64,000 nucleotides of DNA, from the NCBI GenBank assembly GCA_937990735.1, contig CALKQT010000029.1:1-64000 (forward strand), in the 5' to 3' direction. The translations under genes were made by a program, and so were the position numbers. The notes below the pieces were generated by a model. It worked only from the letters and a program-made list of their open reading frames with translations, ran no database searches and was not told where the DNA came from. This stretch comes from an uncultured Campylobacter sp. (GTDB lineage Bacteria > Campylobacterota > Campylobacteria > Campylobacterales > Campylobacteraceae). Below are positions 52,185 through 61,144 of this stretch, one piece after another; position 1 is the stretch's first letter; every line of letters begins with the position of its first letter.

Positions 52185-53293
52185 TGAAATTTAACGAATT
52201 TGTAGAAAATCTAAGCAATTACGAAGCGGGCAAGCCGATCGAGCTTGTGGTGCGGGAGTTTGGTATCCGCAAGCAGGACGTGCTAAAGCTTGCCAGCAAC
52301 GAAAACCCCTTCGGCACGAGCGAGGCGGTGCAGGAGGCGATCGCGCAGAATGCGGCCTGTGCGCATCTCTACCCGGACGATTCGATGTATGAGCTAAAGG
52401 GCGCGCTCGCATTAAAATTCGGCGTAGAGCCGCAAAATATCATCATCGGCGCGGGCAGCGATCAGATCATCGAGTTTGCGCTGCACGCCAAGCTCAATTC
52501 GCGCCGCGCGATACTGCAAGCAGGCGTCACTTTCGCGATGTACGGCATCTACGCAAGCCACTGCGAGGCAAAAGTTTATAAAACGAGTGCGCAGGAGCAC
52601 GATCTATCCGAGCTTTTAAAAATTTATAACGCGCACAGGGATGAAATTTCGATCATCTTTTTGTGCGTGCCGAACAATCCACTGGGCGAATGCTTGGATG
52701 CGGAGGAGGTGTATGAGTTCGCCAGCAGCGTAGATGAGAACACGCTTTTAGTGATCGATGCCGCGTACAACGAATTTGCTGCGTTTAAAGATGAGCGCAA
52801 GAGGCTTGATCCTAAGCTTTTAATTCAAAATTTTAAAAACGTGCTCTATCTGGGCACCTTCTCAAAGATCTACGGCCTGGGCGGTATGCGCGTAGGCTAC
52901 GGTATCGCGCCGCGGCAAATCATAAGCGCGCTTTATAAGCTGCGACCGCCTTTTAACATCACGACGCTTAGCCTCGCAGCGGCGATCGCGGCGCTAAAAG
53001 ACGAGGCTTTCATGCAAAAGAGCCTGCAAAACAACGCCGCACAGATGAGCCGCTTCGAGGATTTTGCGCGCGAGCGAAATTTGGAATTTATCCCTAGCTA
53101 CGCAAATTTCATTACGTTCAAACTTAGCCTGCCGCTAGATAGTAGCGAGCTTTGCGAGCAGCTTCTGCGCCGCAGCATCATCGTTAGAAATTTAAAAAGC
53201 TACGGGCTAAACGCCGTGCGCATCACGATCGGTACGCCTGAGCAAAACGATCGCGTCTTTGGCACGCTGGGAGAAATTTTAAGTGGATATTAA
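52184..53293 (+). CDS. hisC: histidinol-phosphate aminotransferase
   Basis: PLP transaminase of histidine (and probably aromatic amino acid) synthesis, matching its place after pheA. Start at 52184 after GGAGGGGAG; the longer frame has no support. LASNENPFG, FLCVPNNPLGEC, VIDAAYNEF and the PLP-lysine motif GTFSKIYGLGGMRVGYG with Lys228. 369 residues. The dxs start overlaps its last 11 bases, where C. jejuni has fliFGH. Confidence 0.94.
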   Translation: MKFNEFVENLSNYEAGKPIELVVREFGIRKQDVLKLASNENPFGTSEAVQEAIAQNAACAHLYPDDSMYELKGALALKFGVEPQNIIIGAGSDQIIEFALHAKLNSRRAILQAGVTFAMYGIYASHCEAKVYKTSAQEHDLSELLKIYNAHRDEISIIFLCVPNNPLGECLDAEEVYEFASSVDENTLLVIDAAYNEFAAFKDERKRLDPKLLIQNFKNVLYLGTFSKIYGLGGMRVGYGIAPRQIISALYKLRPPFNITTLSLAAAIAALKDEAFMQKSLQNNAAQMSRFEDFARERNLEFIPSYANFITFKLSLPLDSSELCEQLLRRSIIVRNLKSYGLNAVRITIGTPEQNDRVFGTLGEILSGY

Positions 53294-55115
53294 AAATAAA
53301 AGCCTAGAGGAGCTACGGGAGCTCTGCACGCAGATCAGAGCGCGCATAATCGAAGTCGTGAGCAAAAACGGCGGCCATCTAAGCTCAAATATGGGCGCGG
53401 TCGAGCTCATCGTGGCGATGCACTACGTATTTGACGCCGCGAGCGATCCGTTTATCTTCGACGTAAGTCACCAAAGCTACGCGCACAAGCTTCTAACGGA
53501 CCGCTGGGAGGAGTTCGGCTCGCTTAGGCAGTTCGGCGGTATCAGCGGCTACACGAAACCTAGCGAAAGTAAATTTGACTACTTCGTCGCAGGACACGCC
53601 TCGACGTCGATCTCTTTAGCCGTGGGCGCGGCAAAAGCGATAAGCCTAAAGCGCGAAAATCGCGTGCCGATCGTACTCATCGGCGACGGATCTATGAGCG
53701 GCGGTATGACTTATGAGGCGATGAACGAGCTAGGCGATCTGCGCTTGCCCTGCGTCATCATTCTAAACGATAATAAAATGAGCATCAGCAAGCCGATCGG
53801 CGCCTTTAGCAAATACCTAAGCCAAGCGATGGCGGGCGAGACATATCAAAAATTTAAATCCCACGTAAGAGAGCTACTCTCCCACGCTCCACAGAGCGCG
53901 ACATATATGGCAAAGCGCTTTGAAAATTCCCTAAAGCTCATTATACCTGGGATGTATTTTGAGGAGCTGGGGCTCGAATACATAGGCCCGGTGGACGGCC
54001 ACAACCTAGCCGATCTCATATCGGCGTTAAAGACGGCAAAAAGCGCGCGCAAGCCGGTCGTCGTGCATGCTCAAACGATCAAAGGCAAGGGGTATGACAA
54101 GGCCGAGGGCTATTTGGAGAGCTGGCACGGAGTAGGGCCTTTCGACATACAAAGCGGAGAATTTAAGAAAAAATCCGCCGCCAAAAGCGCCACGCAAATT
54201 TACGCCGAAGCGCTTTTAAATTTAGCTGCTAAGCATGAAAACGTCGTGGGCGTGACCGCCGCGATGCCAAGCGGCACGGGCATGGATAAGCTGATCGAGA
54301 AATTTCCCCACCGCTTCTGGGACGTCGCGATCGCGGAGCCTCACGCGCTAAGCTCGATGGCTGCGATGGCGCGCGAGGGTTTTAAGCCGTACGTTACGAT
54401 ATATTCGACCTTCATGCAGCGCGCGTTCGATCAGATCGTCCACGACGCGGCGATTATGAATCTAAGCTTAGTCCTTGCGATGGATCGCGCGGGCATCGTG
54501 GGCGAGGACGGCGAGACGCACGAGGGGGTCTTTGACGTGAGCTTCTTAAATGCGATCCCGAACGTCAGCATGTGCGCGCCACGTGACGAGACGAGCTTTA
54601 AACAAATCATCGAGTACTCCTACGCGCATGAGGGGGTTTTGGCGATCCGCTATCCGCGCGGAAGCTTTATCTTGGACTGCGATGAGACTGGCGCGTCTGC
54701 AGTAGAGCTTGCAAAATCGGTGTTTTTAAAGCGCAGCGATAGCGCGCGCGTAGCGCTGATCGGCTATGGAAACGGCGCGGGTAGAGCGTATAAAACGGCT
54801 GCGGCGCTGGAGGGGCAGATGGAGGCGGATGTCGTAGATCTAGTCTTTGCAAAGCCTTTGGACGCCGAGTTTTTGCGAAGCTTGGCTAGCAAAAATAAAA
54901 TTTGGTACGTCTTTAGCGATAACGCCAAAAAAGGCGGCGTCGGTGAAATTTTAAGCGCATTTTTGCAGGAAAATGAAATTTCGGACGTAAAGATCGTGAG
55001 CTTCGAGTTTGCCGATATCTTTTTACCACACGGCAAGACCGCCGACGTGGAGCGCAGCTTGGGCTTGGATATCCAAACTCTGGCCGAGCGAATATTAAGT
55101 GATAAAAAGTATTAG
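53283..55115 (+). CDS. dxs: 1-deoxy-D-xylulose-5-phosphate synthase
   Basis: First step of the non-mevalonate isoprenoid pathway, TPP-dependent. GTG start inside the hisC end. GGHLSSNMGAVELIVAMHYVF (adjoining motifs), the TPP site GDGSMSGGMTYEA, LNDNKMSIS, the catalytic Glu region IAEPHALSSMAAMAREG, and DRAGIVGEDGETHEGVFD. 610 residues. No recognisable ribosome site, so coupled to hisC. Confidence 0.97.
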   Translation: MDIKNKSLEELRELCTQIRARIIEVVSKNGGHLSSNMGAVELIVAMHYVFDAASDPFIFDVSHQSYAHKLLTDRWEEFGSLRQFGGISGYTKPSESKFDYFVAGHASTSISLAVGAAKAISLKRENRVPIVLIGDGSMSGGMTYEAMNELGDLRLPCVIILNDNKMSISKPIGAFSKYLSQAMAGETYQKFKSHVRELLSHAPQSATYMAKRFENSLKLIIPGMYFEELGLEYIGPVDGHNLADLISALKTAKSARKPVVVHAQTIKGKGYDKAEGYLESWHGVGPFDIQSGEFKKKSAAKSATQIYAEALLNLAAKHENVVGVTAAMPSGTGMDKLIEKFPHRFWDVAIAEPHALSSMAAMAREGFKPYVTIYSTFMQRAFDQIVHDAAIMNLSLVLAMDRAGIVGEDGETHEGVFDVSFLNAIPNVSMCAPRDETSFKQIIEYSYAHEGVLAIRYPRGSFILDCDETGASAVELAKSVFLKRSDSARVALIGYGNGAGRAYKTAAALEGQMEADVVDLVFAKPLDAEFLRSLASKNKIWYVFSDNAKKGGVGEILSAFLQENEISDVKIVSFEFADIFLPHGKTADVERSLGLDIQTLAERILSDKKY

Positions 55116-55155
55116 TTAATATCAACTTTGTTTAAAGTAAAATTTGATAATATCA
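55115..55155. promoter_or_regulatory. possible operator/promoter of perR
   Basis: TAATATCA occurs twice, at 55117 and 55148, 31 bp (about three helical turns) apart; the second lies in the perfect palindrome TGATA-A-TATCA (55145-55155), just upstream of the perR ribosome site. Fur/PerR genes are often autoregulated; site identity is unproven. Confidence 0.35.
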
Positions 55156-55180
55156 CTTTAAAATTTTTTGAAGGACAAAA

Positions 55181-55591
55181 ATGAGCCACGTAGAACTACT
55201 CAAAACTTGCGGTTTGAAAGCAACTCCGCAAAGATTGTGTATCCTAAAGGTGCTCGATCGCCACGAGCATCCAAGCATAGATGACCTGTATGAGGGGATC
55301 AAAGAGGACTATCCATCCATTTCACTGGCGACGGTTTATAAAAATTTAAACACCCTGCTCGACGAAGGGGTCGTAGTCGAGGTCAATGCGCCGAATAAAA
55401 AGAGTCGCTACGACATTTATCAGATGCCGCATATCCACGTCGTATGCGAAAAATGCGGCAATGTCACGGATCTTTTCATGGATGATGCCTTTAATAAGGA
55501 CGTTTTGAAAAACATCGAGCGCAAAGCGGGCAATTTCATCCGCAAACTAAATATCACGGCTACGGTCGAAGACTGCGAAAAGTGTAGATAG
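55181..55591 (+). CDS. perR: Fur-family peroxide regulator PerR
   Basis: 136-residue metal-dependent repressor. Winged helix with KATPQRLCILKVLDRHEHPS and SLATVYKNLNTLLDEGVV; metal/redox part with MPHIHVVCEKCGNV and ECEKC-type end (two CxxC pairs that bind structural zinc). In Campylobacter PerR controls catalase and alkyl hydroperoxide reductase. The dxs-perR order matches C. jejuni. Fur itself is a less likely reading, because Fur lies elsewhere. Confidence 0.88.
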   Translation: MSHVELLKTCGLKATPQRLCILKVLDRHEHPSIDDLYEGIKEDYPSISLATVYKNLNTLLDEGVVVEVNAPNKKSRYDIYQMPHIHVVCEKCGNVTDLFMDDAFNKDVLKNIERKAGNFIRKLNITATVEDCEKCR

Positions 55592-55639
55592 TTTAAAGAA
55601 TTTTCTGCTATCATTACCCACTTTATTTTTGGAGCGGGT

Positions 55640-56278
55640 ATGCAAACTAAGCGTAAATTTTTATTGAGCGACGATTCGATTCTGCGGACGCTAGAGCGTG
55701 CGGGGCTGAAATGTCGCAAGGTAAAGATCGCTTGGTTTTATACTTCGTTCTATCCCGAAATTTACTACATCCGCCAAAATGACGAATGCTCTTTGCACCA
55801 TAAAAAAGAGGATCTCGACAGACAAACTTTAAATTTTAAAATTTCAAAAGATGATTTCAAAGAGGCTTTAAAAAGCAGGATCGCCCGCGTCGTGCAAAAG
55901 AACCGCTACGGCTTTGCCAGCGACGAAGCGGAATTTTGGCTAGAGCTTTACGGCGGCGAGCTAAGCACGCTCGTGATTTTACGAGCGAAATTTCAAAGCG
56001 AGGCGGCAAGCGCAAATTTTGATTTTGCAAAAACCTTCGGCAGTACAGATTTTTGCGAGATCACCGACGATTACCGCTACAAAAGCCGCTATCTGGCGCG
56101 CTACGGCATCCCGCCGCGATCTCTGATTTCGCGCATGCCCGCAGCGTTTTTAAAAAATTTAGCCGAGTTAAATTTCTCGCGCCGCCCTATGTGGATAGCG
56201 TTAAGCTCGCGCGCTTGGCGCTTGAGCTGGCGTGGACGAGGGCGTGCGGCGCAAAAAGCGAGTATCAAAAAAGCCTAG
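55640..56278 (+). CDS. CYTH-domain part of a split CYTH-CHAD protein
   Basis: 212-codon frame. Residues 1-170 show a CYTH (triphosphate tunnel) fold: TKRKFLLS, KNRYGFASDEAEFWLELYGG, LVILRAKFQSEAA and ITDDYRYKSRYLARYGIPP, with alternating charged strands for metal-triphosphate binding. The last 40 residues are Arg/Trp-rich and unlike the family, because reading should shift to the -1 frame at TTTTTAAAAAAT (56147-56158) and continue into the CHAD domain. Without a shift the product stops at 56276. Confidence 0.8.
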   Translation: MQTKRKFLLSDDSILRTLERAGLKCRKVKIAWFYTSFYPEIYYIRQNDECSLHHKKEDLDRQTLNFKISKDDFKEALKSRIARVVQKNRYGFASDEAEFWLELYGGELSTLVILRAKFQSEAASANFDFAKTFGSTDFCEITDDYRYKSRYLARYGIPPRSLISRMPAAFLKNLAELNFSRRPMWIALSSRAWRLSWRGRGRAAQKASIKKA

Positions 56279-57057
56279 CCCCCGAAGCGCTTCACGAGCT
56301 GCGCGTGCAGATTCGTAAATTTAGAGCCGTTTTGAAGCTATCCGCGCCGCTTTTCGAAGCGGAGAAAAAAGATGAAATTTTAAAACTGCTCGCAGAATTT
56401 ATGAGCCGCACCAATCAGCTGCGAGACCTTCACGTTTTTGCAGAGTTTTTAAGGGCCGACGACGCGCCTGCGAGCTTTTTACAGCAGCTAAATCTTATCG
56501 CGAAGCGCTCGGAGGATAAAATTTTAGAATTTCTTTCTAGCGCGGAATTTACGAATTTAAGCGGCGCTATTAGCGGCTTTTTAAGCGGCGCGGACGGCAT
56601 CTACGCACGCAGCGAATATGAAAAAATTTCAAAAAAGTTCGCCTCCGCCCGCCTTTGCAAGCTGATTAAAAGCTTGCGCGCGGAGCTAAAAAATTTAAAG
56701 CAAGGCTCGCAGTTGCAGGTATTTCACGACGCGCGTATAGGGCTAAAGAGGCTGCGATACGCGCTTGAAATTTTTGCAAGAAGCTTTGATGAAGGCTGCG
56801 TCAAAGATCTGTTTAAGCGCACCAAGGCTGCCTGCGAGAATTTCGGTGCTCTGCAAGATATCAGCGTGTGGCAAAATTTCATCGCGATCTATCAAAAAGC
56901 AAGCGATAAAAGCGGCGTCGCGTTTGCGTATCTGCTGGCTCTGGACGCTCGCTTAAACGATCGCCGCGCCGAGCTGGAGGAAAAAATTTTAAATGAAAAA
57001 GAGCCTCTTTTGCGCGCGCTGAAAAGATCGCTGCGCAAAATCAAAGCATACGAATAA
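56146..57057 (+). CDS. CHAD-domain part of a split CYTH-CHAD protein
   Basis: Frame that continues from the slip site. SVKLARLALELAWTRACGA leads into the helical CHAD domain: LHELRVQIRKFRAVLKL, DLHVFAEFLR, VFHDARIGLKRLRYALEIF and FGALQDISVWQNF, with the conserved His of the polyphosphate-binding four-helix bundle. About 300 residues. It has no own start or ribosome site near 56146; as a separate gene it would need to initiate internally. A single missing A at the A-run would explain the break equally well. Confidence 0.72.
   Translation, partial: VFKKFSRVKFLAPPYVDSVKLARLALELAWTRACGAKSEYQKSLAPEALHELRVQIRKFRAVLKLSAPLFEAEKKDEILKLLAEFMSRTNQLRDLHVFAEFLRADDAPASFLQQLNLIAKRSEDKILEFLSSAEFTNLSGAISGFLSGADGIYARSEYEKISKKFASARLCKLIKSLRAELKNLKQGSQLQVFHDARIGLKRLRYALEIFARSFDEGCVKDLFKRTKAACENFGALQDISVWQNFIAIYQKASDKSGVAFAYLLALDARLNDRRAELEEKILNEKEPLLRALKRSLRKIKAYE
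56149..56158 (+). other. overlapping -1 slippery heptamers
   Basis: In the CYTH frame the bases read T.TTA.AAA (56149-56155) and A.AAA.AAT (56152-56158), both of the X.XXY.YYZ form. A -1 slip gives FLKKFSRVKFLAPPYVDSVK and enters the CHAD frame. Confidence 0.55.
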
Positions 57058-57066
57058 GGAAAGCCC

Positions 57067-57795
57067 GTGCAAAAACAGGAAAAAATCATAAAGATGTTCG
57101 ATCAGATCGCGCCTACCTACGATCTGGCAAACCGCGCCATCAGCTTCGGCGTGGACGTTTCGTGGCGCAAAAAAGCGGTCGGGCTGACGCTTGAAAAGCT
57201 TAAAGGAAGGCTCGTGAGTATCGCCGACGTCGCGTGCGGCACGGGCGATATGATAAGCTCGTGGCGCGACGGCGCGGCACAGTACGGCGTGCAGATTGAG
57301 CGGATCGTGGGGATCGATCCTAGCGAAGGAATGCTCGAGGTGGCGAGGCAAAAATTCCCTAGCTGCGAGTTTATCAAAGCAACCGCGGGCGCTACGACGT
57401 TAGATAATGCAAGCGTGGATATTTTAAGCATCAGCTACGGTATAAGAAACGTCGTGGAGCTGGACGCGGCGCTTGCGGAGTTTAACCGCGTCATCAAACC
57501 GGGCGGCTCGCTCGTAGTTTTGGAATTTACCAAAGCCGCAAGCGGCGGGCTCGCGTTTAAAATCAGAGATTTTTACGTGAGCAAAATTTTACCCAAAATC
57601 GGCGCCTTTATCTCGAAAAACAAAGAAGCCTACGAATATCTGCCAAGCTCAATCGGCAGCTTCCTAGACGCCGCGAGCTTTAGCGAAAAGCTCAAAAACG
57701 CGGGCTTTGAGCTGCGCGTGCAAAAGGGCTTCAGCTTCGACGTCAGCACGCTTTTCATCGCGGAGAAAATCGCGCAAAAGAGCGACGATGCTTAG
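57067..57795 (+). CDS. ubiE: demethylmenaquinone methyltransferase UbiE/MenG
   Basis: SAM-dependent C-methyltransferase of menaquinone synthesis. MFDQIAPTYDLANRAISFGVD, the SAM motif VADVACGTGDMI, ISYGIRNVVELDAAL and KPGGSLVVLEFTK. 242 residues. GTG start after AAGGA. Overlaps xseA by 8 bp. Confidence 0.94.
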   Translation: MQKQEKIIKMFDQIAPTYDLANRAISFGVDVSWRKKAVGLTLEKLKGRLVSIADVACGTGDMISSWRDGAAQYGVQIERIVGIDPSEGMLEVARQKFPSCEFIKATAGATTLDNASVDILSISYGIRNVVELDAALAEFNRVIKPGGSLVVLEFTKAASGGLAFKIRDFYVSKILPKIGAFISKNKEAYEYLPSSIGSFLDAASFSEKLKNAGFELRVQKGFSFDVSTLFIAEKIAQKSDDA

Positions 57796-58954
57796 CGTAA
57801 GCGAGCTCAACGCCCAAGCCAAGACGCTTTTAGAGACGAGCTTTAGCTTCGTCGAGGTCGAGGGCGAGATCTCTAAGTTTAGAATTCAAAGCACGAGCGG
57901 GCATTGGTATTTTACGATCAAAGACGCGAGCGCGGCGATCGATTGCGCGATGTTTAAATTTAACGCCGCGCGGATAAATTTTATCCCCGCCGTCGGCGAT
58001 AAGCTCATCGTAAGCGGCAAGGTCTCGCTATACGCTCCCACGGGCGCGTATCAGATCCAGGTATCAAACATACGCAAAAGCGGCGAGGGCGAGCTGGAAG
58101 CGGCGTTTGCCGCGCTAAAAGATAAACTTAGCAAAGAGGGTCTTTTTGATGCCACACACAAAAAGCAGCTTCCGAAATTTGCCCAAAGCATCGCGATCAT
58201 TACAAGCGCGGGTTCCGCGGCACAGGCAGATATGCTTCGCACGGCGCAGGACCGCTTCGCGCTTTGCAAGATCGATCTGTATAACGCGCTAGTGCAAGGC
58301 GAAGGCGCGCCTGCTTCGATCATAAGCGCGCTGCGCGTAGCCGACGCGAAGGGCTACGATGCGATCGTCATCGCTCGCGGCGGCGGCTCGCGCGAGGATC
58401 TGTGGTGCTTCAACGACGAGGCTCTGGCGCGCGCGATCTACGCGGCCAAAACGCCCGTCATCTCGGCGGTCGGGCACGAAATCGATTTTAGCATCAGCGA
58501 TTTCGTAGCCGATCACCGAAGCCTCACGCCCACCGCCGCGATGATCGACCTGCTGCCCGATATTTGCGCGATTTTTCAGAGCCTCGACGGTATAAGCGAC
58601 GCACTTGATAGGCTGATAAAAGATAAAATTTCATCCGCGCAGAACACGCTGAGCCTCGCAGCTTTACAGCTTAAATCAAAATCTATCGAGCCAAAAATTT
58701 CAGGCTCGCTTGCGGGGCTTTCAAATTTAGAGCTTAAATTTAAAAATTTCATCGGCTCCAAACTAAGCGCCGCAGAGCATACGCTAAGTGCAAAGGACGA
58801 ACTTTTGGCGCAAAAGGCGAAATTTTTTGAGATTACCAAAGACCTCGTTCAAATCCAAAAGGGCGGCAAAACGGTGAACTTGGGCGAGCTTGCCGCGGGC
58901 GACGAGTTCACCCTTTGCTCGCAGCAGCTCAGCAAAAATGCAAAAATCATCTAA
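57788..58954 (+). CDS. xseA: exodeoxyribonuclease VII large subunit
   Basis: Single-strand exonuclease subunit. Start at the ATG at 57788. N-terminal OB-fold (VEVEGEISKFRIQSTSGHWYF in adjoining motifs), then the catalytic core with SAGSAAQAD, VIARGGGSREDLW, VISAVGHEIDFSISDFVADHR and TPTAA. 388 residues. The small subunit xseB is not in the window. Confidence 0.95.
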   Translation: MLSVSELNAQAKTLLETSFSFVEVEGEISKFRIQSTSGHWYFTIKDASAAIDCAMFKFNAARINFIPAVGDKLIVSGKVSLYAPTGAYQIQVSNIRKSGEGELEAAFAALKDKLSKEGLFDATHKKQLPKFAQSIAIITSAGSAAQADMLRTAQDRFALCKIDLYNALVQGEGAPASIISALRVADAKGYDAIVIARGGGSREDLWCFNDEALARAIYAAKTPVISAVGHEIDFSISDFVADHRSLTPTAAMIDLLPDICAIFQSLDGISDALDRLIKDKISSAQNTLSLAALQLKSKSIEPKISGSLAGLSNLELKFKNFIGSKLSAAEHTLSAKDELLAQKAKFFEITKDLVQIQKGGKTVNLGELAAGDEFTLCSQQLSKNAKII

Positions 58955-58964
58955 AGGAGTCAAA

Positions 58965-60041
58965 ATGGATAGGGTTTTAAATTTTAGCGCGGGCCCAAGC
59001 ACCATCCCGCTGGGCGTGCTAAAGCAGGCGCAAGAGGAGCTGCTAAACTACGCGGGGCGTGGATTTTCGATAATGGAGATCTCGCACCGCACCAAAATTT
59101 TCGAGGAGGTTTTGCATAGCGCGATGGACCGCGTGCGCGATCTCTACGGCTTTTCGGACGATTTTACGATTTTGTTTTTGCAAGGCGGCGCAAGCCTTCA
59201 GTTCGCGCAGGTGCCGATGAACCTATACGTAGGCGGCGTTGCAGAATACGCCAACACGGGCAACTGGACGAGCAAGGCGATCAAGGAAGCGGGCGTGCTC
59301 GGCATAAACTACCGCGTGGTCGCAAGCAGCGAGGAGAGCAAATTCGACCGCATCCCCGAGGTTAAATTCTCTGACGGCGCCGACTACGGCTACATCTGCT
59401 CGAACAACACGATCTACGGCACGCAGTATCCGCAGCTGCCGCAGTGCGGCTGTCCGCTCGTAGTCGATAGCTCGAGCGATCTGTTTTCGCGCCCCGTGGA
59501 TCTTAGCAGCGTGGGGATGTTTTACGGCGGCATTCAGAAAAACGGCGGTCCCGCGGGCGTCACGATGGTTGCGATCCGCAAGGATCTGCTGGATCGCGCA
59601 AACCCCAAAACACCGATGATCCTGCGCTACAAGACGCAGGCGGACGCGGATTCGATGAGCAACACCCCAAACACTTTCGGAATTTACATGCTAAATTTAA
59701 TGCTCGGCTGGATCAAGGACGAAATCGGCGGGCTCGCGGCGATGCACGAGCGCAACAAGCGCAAAGCGGCGCTACTTTACGGCACGATCGATGCTAGCGG
59801 CGGCTTCTACCGCGGCCACGCGCAAAAGGATAGCCGCAGCCTGATGAACGTGAGCTTTAATATCGCAGACGCCGCGCTTGAGCCCGTTTTCGTCGCGCAG
59901 GCGGAGGCGGAGGGGATGATCGGGCTTAAAGGACACCGCGTCTTAGGCGGCATCCGCGCCTCGATCTACAACGCGATAAACTACGAGGACGTTGAAAAAC
60001 TAGTCGCTTTTATGAGCGAGTTTGCGCGCAAAAACGGCTAA
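58965..60041 (+). CDS. serC: phosphoserine aminotransferase
   Basis: PLP transaminase of serine and pyridoxal synthesis. Start at 58965 after AAAGGAG. NFSAGPSTIPLGVL, QGGASLQFAQVP, DSSSDLFSRPVD and FYGGIQKNGGPAGVT with the PLP Lys. 358 residues. Works with serB (44099) in the same pathway. Confidence 0.96.
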   Translation: MDRVLNFSAGPSTIPLGVLKQAQEELLNYAGRGFSIMEISHRTKIFEEVLHSAMDRVRDLYGFSDDFTILFLQGGASLQFAQVPMNLYVGGVAEYANTGNWTSKAIKEAGVLGINYRVVASSEESKFDRIPEVKFSDGADYGYICSNNTIYGTQYPQLPQCGCPLVVDSSSDLFSRPVDLSSVGMFYGGIQKNGGPAGVTMVAIRKDLLDRANPKTPMILRYKTQADADSMSNTPNTFGIYMLNLMLGWIKDEIGGLAAMHERNKRKAALLYGTIDASGGFYRGHAQKDSRSLMNVSFNIADAALEPVFVAQAEAEGMIGLKGHRVLGGIRASIYNAINYEDVEKLVAFMSEFARKNG

Positions 60042-60456
60042 CGGCGGTTAAATTTAGGCGGTTTGAACGCAGCTCGCGCTTATAGGCGAGATTGTTTAGG
60101 ATCCGCGCTTACCTTGCCGCTGAGCTAGTGTTTGCCATAGTCCTCGCTTTTATAGCCGGTATTTTACAGCAGAAATAGCTTTGATGCGGCTTGGATTTCG
60201 CTGCTAGAATTTTATTGAAGGCAAAATTTATGATGTTAAATTTTGCATTGGATGAAGTCTGATGGCTTCGATTTTGCAGCGGCAAGCAGACTTGGTGCCG
60301 CTGGGATTTATTAGGTAGGATTTAACATTTAAAACGCTATTATCGATGTTCGAGGATGGAAGGCGGTTATTATTTGGGCGTAGATCGCTTAGCGTATCTG
60401 GCGCCTAAATTTAAGCTTAACCCTAAAAACGGGCAAAATTAAACGAAAGGATTTAA
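60042..60456. other. spacer after serC
   Basis: Apart from the small candidate frame at 60092, nothing recognised. AAATTT words are present but fewer than in other spacers. AAAGGA before the next gene. Confidence 0.55.
60092..60178 (+). CDS. candidate 28-residue membrane peptide
   Basis: TTG-start frame: MFRIRAYLAAELVF then AIVLAFIAGILQQK. A basic N-terminus followed by one hydrophobic helix, the usual shape of small membrane proteins. AGGCGAGA is only a weak ribosome site; may be chance. Confidence 0.2.
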   Translation: MFRIRAYLAAELVFAIVLAFIAGILQQK

Positions 60457-60696
60457 ATGAGTTTTAAGAGATTTTTTGCAGTAGCGCTTACGGTGGGCGC
60501 TTTCGCTTCGGTGAGCGCAGAGGCTAGCGCTGCGGGGGATTTTTGTATCAAAAACGGCGGCGAGTTAATTGTCCGCAAAGACGGCAACGGCGTGGACTAC
60601 ACCGTTTGTAAGCTGCCCGACGGCACTATGATCGACGCTGAAGAATTTTATAAAACAGGCGGCGATTTGAGCAAATTTAAGAGCGTAAATCGATAG
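60457..60696 (+). CDS. small exported DUF333-type protein
   Basis: 79 residues with a signal peptide (residues 1-26, ending ASA). The mature part FCIKNGGELIVRKDGNGV, then YTVCKLPDGTMIDAEEFYKTGG, has the two Cys and the LPDG(T/S) motif of the DUF333 family. GAAAGGA before the ATG. Unknown role; some relatives are called hemolysins without proof. Confidence 0.8.
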   Translation: MSFKRFFAVALTVGAFASVSAEASAAGDFCIKNGGELIVRKDGNGVDYTVCKLPDGTMIDAEEFYKTGGDLSKFKSVNR

Positions 60697-61144
60697 AATT
60701 TTATTGCTTGCGAGATTTGCGGCAGCGAAATTCCATAAAATTCTGCGTCAAAATTCCTCTTTAAAATTTAGATAAATTCTAGCTAGCAAGCGTTAGTGCA
60801 AGTAAATTCTTGGGCGCCACAAACGAAGTGATGAAGCAGAGTGATGGAAAAAATTCAATTATCTAAACATCAACGATGTGCGAAGATTTTGCTCCAGTAA
60901 GGCGCTGAAAGCGGCGGCTACGCAAAGCAGAAATTATTTTAAGCGATTTTACGCGACGCGCAGGAAACCTACTAGATTGCTTTATTAGGACGCAGATTTT
61001 TTTGGATATGCGATAAGCATTTGCGCTCATAGTTGCTGAGCTTAAATTTCATCCGTTCGTGGACGTCGCTCACTTTTTATTGTTTAAAAAGCTCAAATTT
61101 TAGTCGCTTGCGAGCGCCCATTCGCTTTCTTTGCCCGCGTAAAT
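60697..61144. other. gene-free spacer
   Basis: No gene, repeat or strong hairpin recognised; RAATTY words near 60720-60780 and 61040-61100. Confidence 0.55.
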
